Shown here piece by piece: positions 62,461 through 64,000 of a stretch of DNA of 64,000 nt. Source of the stretch: Temnothorax longispinosus (lineage: Eukaryota; Arthropoda; Insecta; Hymenoptera; Formicidae); contig NC_092365.1 in NCBI RefSeq assembly GCF_030848805.1, positions 5,332,001 through 5,396,000 on the forward strand, read 5' to 3'. Numbering within the stretch: the first letter of the stretch is position 1; the number at the start of each line of letters is the position of its first letter. A model generated the notes under the pieces. The model saw nothing but the letters and a program-made list of their open reading frames with translations. It made no database searches and was not told the DNA's origin. The position numbers were made by a program, and so were the translations under genes.

Positions 62461-64000
62461 TGGAGAGCTTTATCAATTGTTATTGAATAAAAATAAATTA
62501 CGATTACCGTGTATAGATAGACACGTTTTATAATTAATCTTACAATTATAGTCTTAAATTATAATTAATATTTTAGATATTTCTTAAATCTCGTGCGTGA
62601 GAAAAGAAGAGGATTTGAAAGTAAGAAAGAAATAAATATATCATAAACCGCTTATTGACGAACACGAGTACAAGGAGAGATAGCATCTGCCGAACGCTTC
62701 GGAAAATCGCCTGGGAGTCGATGAAAAGGCACACAATGCGGCTGATCCTCTCTTAGAATTCTTTGTTCTAAGGGCGGAACATCTTCGAGAGAGAAAGAGA
62801 GGAAAAGAAGAAGGAAAAAAGTTGCGCGCGTTGTGCGGAAGAGGAAGCGTTTGACGACATCGTTGGACCGTTCTTCCGTAAACTGCTTAGCAGCAAATAG
62901 TGGCTTTAAGTTCTTTCGCTGCCAGGAGTAACTTTCTTAATCCCCCCTCTTAGCGGAGTTAATCCGCTCGATTAATGCTTTACTAACCTATTTCTCGAAC
63001 GAGTTCTTCCGTCTGTCGCTTAATGTTTTTAAGCTTTAAACTCGCATTCGCAAAATGTACATTTATATATCAATGCGACAAATAACTATAATAGTAAGCA
63101 TATTAAAAATCATGATAAAACTGTCATAAATAATACATAAAATATTGATTCGGTTTACATTCTAGATGTTCTTAATTTCTAAATTGGCTTTCACAAACGA
63201 ATAAAAATCGTCGAGATTCTCTTTCGCGCGTGAACGTTCATCACTTATCTGTCGCCGCCATCCATGGTGCTTGCTAACACGTTGAATTAGCATAATGCCT
63301 CGTGGCTGCGCGAAGCTCTTCTTGGGAATATTTCGATGCCGCGATACAATGGAAAATCGATCCGCGAAAGCAGCCAGTGGCGCGTGAAAAACCACAAGAT
63401 GGGCATGTCGACGTGCACCGGGGAAGAGAAAGAGAGTTGAGCGGCGGAAGGGTTGTGTAACTCGAAAGAAATTCATTACTTACAGGGCCACTGAATGAAC
63501 TCGCGATAAAAGCCGCCGTAAAGGAAATAAGAGGGAGCTAGAGAAAGAGGAGATAATTTATTAAACATTCGAGAATTCCCCCAAGCGTAGGAAACAGATC
63601 ATTGTACATATGAATTAGATATGAGGAAGGGAGAGATGTACGAACAGAGGCGTCCGACTGCCTCAGGTATTATAATCAAACATTTGACAAATAATTACTG
63701 AGTTTTATTACTATATTTAGCGTAAAACATGATATTCAGAGTGTTCTTGAATCAATTCGATTAGGAGGAGACAAACTTTCGATTACAGTATCGACTTCCG
63801 GCGCGAGAGGATCGGATAACAGATCGGACAAAAGATAAAAGAAAGGAAATATAAATGAAAATTATTCAGATCAAGGAGATATTTTCTCCGAAGTGTCGAT
63901 TTAATAAGCGCGCTTGCAGATAAACTTCCGCATTCATTGATTATTCCAGATAATTTCGAACCGACGCGTCCCAGATGGCAATTACTTCCAATCGGCTAGT

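Larger units (their letters stand above)
47643..64000 (-). other. Upstream intron or 5' flank of the Dscam-family gene, no coding exon recognised
   Basis: These 16.4 kb precede the Ig1 exon on the minus strand. Because Ig1 starts in a split codon, a signal-peptide exon must lie upstream. I looked for a minus-strand ATG frame with a hydrophobic leader ending at a phase-1 donor and found none I could support. The stretch holds inverted-repeat elements at 48083-48325, 54720-55131 and 62123-62460, GT/GA/CGT microsatellites, and AT-rich and CpG-rich blocks. The longest open frame of the window (52280-51480, minus) is here but is not recognised. Otherwise I see nothing gene-like. Confidence 0.7.

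Noticed and set aside
1..64000. tRNA, rRNA, CRISPR, transposase or reverse-transcriptase genes
   Set aside because: None was seen on either strand. The window is a eukaryotic gene interior with only small non-autonomous elements.

Overview
The window is animal, almost certainly insect, genomic DNA. It covers the N-terminal part of one large gene on the minus strand. Five exons encode Ig-type cell-adhesion modules of the Dscam (Down syndrome cell adhesion molecule) family. Read on the minus strand they run 47642-47322 (Ig1), 43707-43546 (first half of Ig2), 31264-31115 (second half of Ig2), 18070-17745 (Ig3 and the first residues of Ig4) and 9048-8799 (Ig4). All five have GT/AG borders and their phases join without a break (1209 coding bases, 402 whole codons plus two split ends). 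Because each position has a single exon, this looks like a non-hypervariable Dscam paralogue (Dscam2/3/4 type) rather than Dscam1/Dscam-hv. I cannot tell which paralogue from sequence alone. Large introns, many CpG dinucleotides, long GA/CT microsatellites and short TA-flanked inverted-repeat elements fit a hymenopteran, perhaps an ant; that is an inference.

Layout from gene 5' to 3' (high to low coordinates). 64000-47643 is the flank or intron upstream of Ig1; no signal-peptide exon was recognised there, so the 5' end probably lies outside the window. It holds three short inverted-repeat transposons, one of them a clear TTAA-flanked piggyBac-type MITE at 48083-48325. The Ig1-Ig2a intron is 3.6 kb, the Ig2a-Ig2b intron 12.3 kb, the Ig2b-Ig3 intron 13.0 kb and the Ig3-Ig4 intron 8.7 kb. 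The last 8.8 kb (8798-1) is intron beyond Ig4 with a dense MITE cluster. More than 98% of the window is non-coding.

The introns hold about a dozen small non-autonomous inverted-repeat elements and several diverged tandem duplications. I saw no transposase, reverse transcriptase, tRNA, rRNA or CRISPR. The most informative are a MITE nested inside another MITE (32435-32879 inside 32298-32962, with a second copy of the host element at 13504-13728 showing the unoccupied site) and a 499-bp compound foldback element (18171-18669) ending 100 bp upstream of the Ig3 acceptor. Paired GA and CT tracts at 22249-22370 could form a long stem in the pre-mRNA. I found no evidence for an unprecedented gene system. 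The most interesting material is the architecture of the Dscam locus and the elements seeded in its introns.
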